A stretch of DNA of 64,000 bases from assembly GCF_000980895.1 (NCBI RefSeq), contig NZ_LAZX01000090.1:62001-126000 (forward strand), written 5' to 3'. Positions 62,356 to 64,000 of this stretch are shown here, piece after piece. This DNA comes from Sphingomonas sp. Ag1. Its GTDB lineage: Bacteria; Pseudomonadota; Alphaproteobacteria; Sphingomonadales; Sphingomonadaceae. The notes below the pieces were generated by a model. It was given only the letters and a program-made list of their open reading frames with translations, made no database searches and had not been told where the DNA came from. The translations under genes and the position numbers were made by a program. Numbering within the stretch: position 1 is the stretch's first letter; each line of letters starts with the position of its first letter.

Positions 62356-63335
62356 GCCGCGACATGCGGATCGGCGTGATCGGCGGCGGCGCCTGGGGCA
62401 CCGCGCTGGCGCAGGTTGCGGCGCGTAGCGGCGAGGTGCTGCTGTGGGCGCGCGAGGAGGAGGTGGTCGCCGCGATCAACAACCGCCACGAGAACAGCAT
62501 GTTCCTGCCCGGCGTCCCGCTGTCGCCGGCGATCCGCGCGACGGGGGCGCTGAACGATCTGGCGGATCGTGACGCGCTGCTGGTGGTCGCGCCGGCGCAG
62601 CATGTCGGCGCGGTGCTGAATGCGCTGCCCAGCAATGACACGCCGCTGGTGCTGTGCGCCAAGGGGATCGAGGCGGGATCGCGGCGTCTGGTGGGCGAGG
62701 TCGCCCAGGCCGCGCATCCCGGCGCGCCGATCGCGGTCCTGTCCGGCCCCACCTTTGCCCATGAAGTCGCGGCGGGGCTGCCGACGGCGGTGACGCTGGC
62801 CTGTGCCGATCCGGCGCTGCAGGGGCGTCTGGCCGAGCGGCTCGCCAGTCCGACCTTCCGTCCCTACGCCTCGAGCGACGTGATCGGGGCCGAGATCGGC
62901 GGGGCGGTGAAGAATGTGCTGGCGATCGCCTGCGGCGTGGTGGAGGGGGCGGGGCTCGGCCAGAATGCACGCGCGGCGCTGATCGCGCGCGGCTTTGCCG
63001 AAATGACCCGCTTCGGATTGGCGCGCCGCGCGCGAGCGGAGACGCTGGCGGGCCTGTCGGGGCTGGGCGACCTGGTACTGACCTGTTCGTCGACCAGCAG
63101 CCGTAACTTCTCGCTTGGCGTGGGGCTGGGGCAGGGACGGTCGGCGACCGACCTGCTGGCGGACCGGCGCACGGTGGCAGAGGGTGCCTTCACCGCGCCG
63201 GTGCTGGCCGAGGCTGCAGCACAGGCGGGCGTCGACATGCCGATTACCGATGCGGTGTGCCGCCTGTTGCAGGGCGCGCCCGCGAGCGAGGTGATCAGCA
63301 GTCTCCTGGCCCGCCCGCGTCGCGACGAGGCGTAA
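62352..63335 (+). CDS. gpsA: Glycerol-3-phosphate dehydrogenase [NAD(P)+]
   Basis: The 327-residue enzyme makes sn-glycerol 3-phosphate for phospholipids. It has the Rossmann fingerprint [20 protein letters not shown], and [20 protein letters not shown] and [40 protein letters not shown] and [20 protein letters not shown], with the catalytic Lys, follow. [20 protein letters not shown] is the signature in the substrate domain. The start overlaps the tsaD stop. It converges on the AsmA-like gene, 15 bases away. Confidence 0.97.
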   Translation: MSRDMRIGVIGGGAWGTALAQVAARSGEVLLWAREEEVVAAINNRHENSMFLPGVPLSPAIRATGALNDLADRDALLVVAPAQHVGAVLNALPSNDTPLVLCAKGIEAGSRRLVGEVAQAAHPGAPIAVLSGPTFAHEVAAGLPTAVTLACADPALQGRLAERLASPTFRPYASSDVIGAEIGGAVKNVLAIACGVVEGAGLGQNARAALIARGFAEMTRFGLARRARAETLAGLSGLGDLVLTCSSTSSRNFSLGVGLGQGRSATDLLADRRTVAEGAFTAPVLAEAAAQAGVDMPITDAVCRLLQGAPASEVISSLLARPRRDEA

Positions 63336-63350
63336 CGCGCGCGGCGACGA

Positions 63351-64000
63351 TCACCGCAGGACGCGCGCGGAAAGCGCCGCGCAGTCGGCGTCGGTCGCGG
63401 TCGGACCCTGCTTTCCGGTGATTGCACGGCCGATCGCCTTGAAGACGTTGCCGACCGATTTGACCTCCTTGGGCACCTGAACATCAGGTTCGCTGATCGT
63501 GCCGGAGAGTGTGGCCGACCCGGGAAGGCGCAGCACGGCGTCCTGCTTGGGCGCGCCGGTCAGCCGAACCGCGAGCGTTTCGCCGGGGAAGGTGACGGTG
63601 CCTGCGCCATCGAGCCGGCTTTGCGAGGTGTCGATAACAAACGGCCCGACCGTTCCGCGCCCGCCACGCAAGGCGATGCCGACCACTACGCAGCGCAGGG
63701 CAGCGCGATCCTTCTCACCGGCGAGCAGCGCGCGCCCCGCGTCAAAGCCGAGCGCGGCGGCGATCTCCGCGGGCAGGGCGCCGTTGCGGGCGACCACGCC
63801 GATCCGGCCGGAGGATTTGCCGACCGCTTCGCGGATCGTGCTGCCGCGGCCGGCAAGGACGGCGCGCGCGTCGACCCGGCCCGTTACCGAACCGCCACCG
63901 CCGCCGAGCGCCGGAATGCTGCTGTCGAGGAGGCGAAGATCGAGCCGGACGAGCGGCTCAGGCGCACCATCCGACTGATCGACGACCGCGCTGCCCGTGA
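63351..64000 (-). CDS. AsmA-family protein, C-terminal part
   Basis: The open frame runs off the right edge, so about 216 codons of the C-terminus are in the window. The sequence (LDLRLLDSSIPALGGGGGSV, TGRVDARAVLAGRGSTIREA, GRIGVVARNGALPAEIAAAL, RCVVVGIALRGGRGTVGPFV, TSQSRLDGAGTVTFPGETLA) is the repeated beta-strand pattern of the AsmA/AsmA_2 family. These are bridge-like proteins thought to move lipids or help outer-membrane assembly. It ends with a helical tail (VKSVGNVFKAIGRAITGKQG) and a conserved Cys in DADCAALSARVLR. A GTG inside the frame is not taken as a start, because the frame is continuous to the edge. Confidence 0.8.
   Translation of the reverse strand, partial: TGSAVVDQSDGAPEPLVRLDLRLLDSSIPALGGGGGSVTGRVDARAVLAGRGSTIREAVGKSSGRIGVVARNGALPAEIAAALGFDAGRALLAGEKDRAALRCVVVGIALRGGRGTVGPFVIDTSQSRLDGAGTVTFPGETLAVRLTGAPKQDAVLRLPGSATLSGTISEPDVQVPKEVKSVGNVFKAIGRAITGKQGPTATDADCAALSARVLR

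Overview
This window looks like a stretch of chromosome from an alphaproteobacterium of the Sphingomonas type. It is GC-rich and gene-dense and carries essentially core genes. Supporting signs are a SciP-type (DUF1153) partner of the CtrA cell-cycle circuit, the cpoB-tilS-ftsH order, a Mic60/mitofilin-like gene directly after hemC-hemD, and a short 41-residue L36 with the alphaproteobacterial sequence. I see no rRNA, tRNA, insertion sequence, phage module or CRISPR array. The placement is inferred from gene content, not from a marker comparison.

Layout. 1-8 kb: the end of an M14 carboxypeptidase gene, a DUF4136 lipoprotein, rpmJ, a HAD hydrolase, pyruvate kinase, DUF1244, a secreted amidohydrolase, DUF2312, a HerA-like ATPase and a DUF1003 membrane protein. 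8-12 kb: yebC-ruvC-ruvA-ParA-ruvB, with a ParA-type ATPase gene wedged between ruvA and ruvB by 4-nt overlaps on both sides. 12-19.7 kb: ptsP (PTS-Ntr enzyme I), a RodZ-like protein, cpoB, tilS and ftsH, closed by a perfect 26-nt palindrome. 19.9-28.6 kb: a cytochrome P450, a NatA/NatB-like ABC exporter, a 65-residue membrane microprotein, small lipoproteins, an EI24 protein, an adenosine kinase, an M20 amidohydrolase and a ferredoxin-NADP reductase.

29-42 kb: uvrB, a PRC-barrel protein, a lipoprotein, then a structured intergenic region (32211-32686). This holds an 18-codon open frame behind a Shine-Dalgarno that matches the 16S rRNA 3' end over 15 nt and is flanked by strong hairpins. Next come a cyclophilin, an MFS pump, a transglutaminase plus fused ATP-grasp/alpha-E pair, and the end-joining pair Ku-LigD, all four of the latter on the minus strand. 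42-47.5 kb: pdxH, a CDF transporter, phzF-like, mnmA, sciP, a GlsB-type protein and a SIMPL protein. 47.7-57.1 kb: an RND efflux adaptor and pump, DUF445, and an Mla-like lipid transport operon (STAS-MlaE, MlaF, MlaD, auxiliary lipoprotein). 57.2-64 kb: an M20 peptidase, hemC-hemD-mic60 on the minus strand, tsaD-gpsA on the plus strand, and the C-terminal part of an AsmA-like protein.

Most neighbouring genes are translationally coupled by ATGA or GTGA overlaps, and convergent pairs are usually separated by GC-rich hairpins. The items most worth a second look are the 32.2-32.6 kb RNA/short-ORF element, the ParA gene inside ruvAB, the fused ATP-grasp/alpha-E gene beside end-joining genes, and the Mic60-like gene beside hemD.
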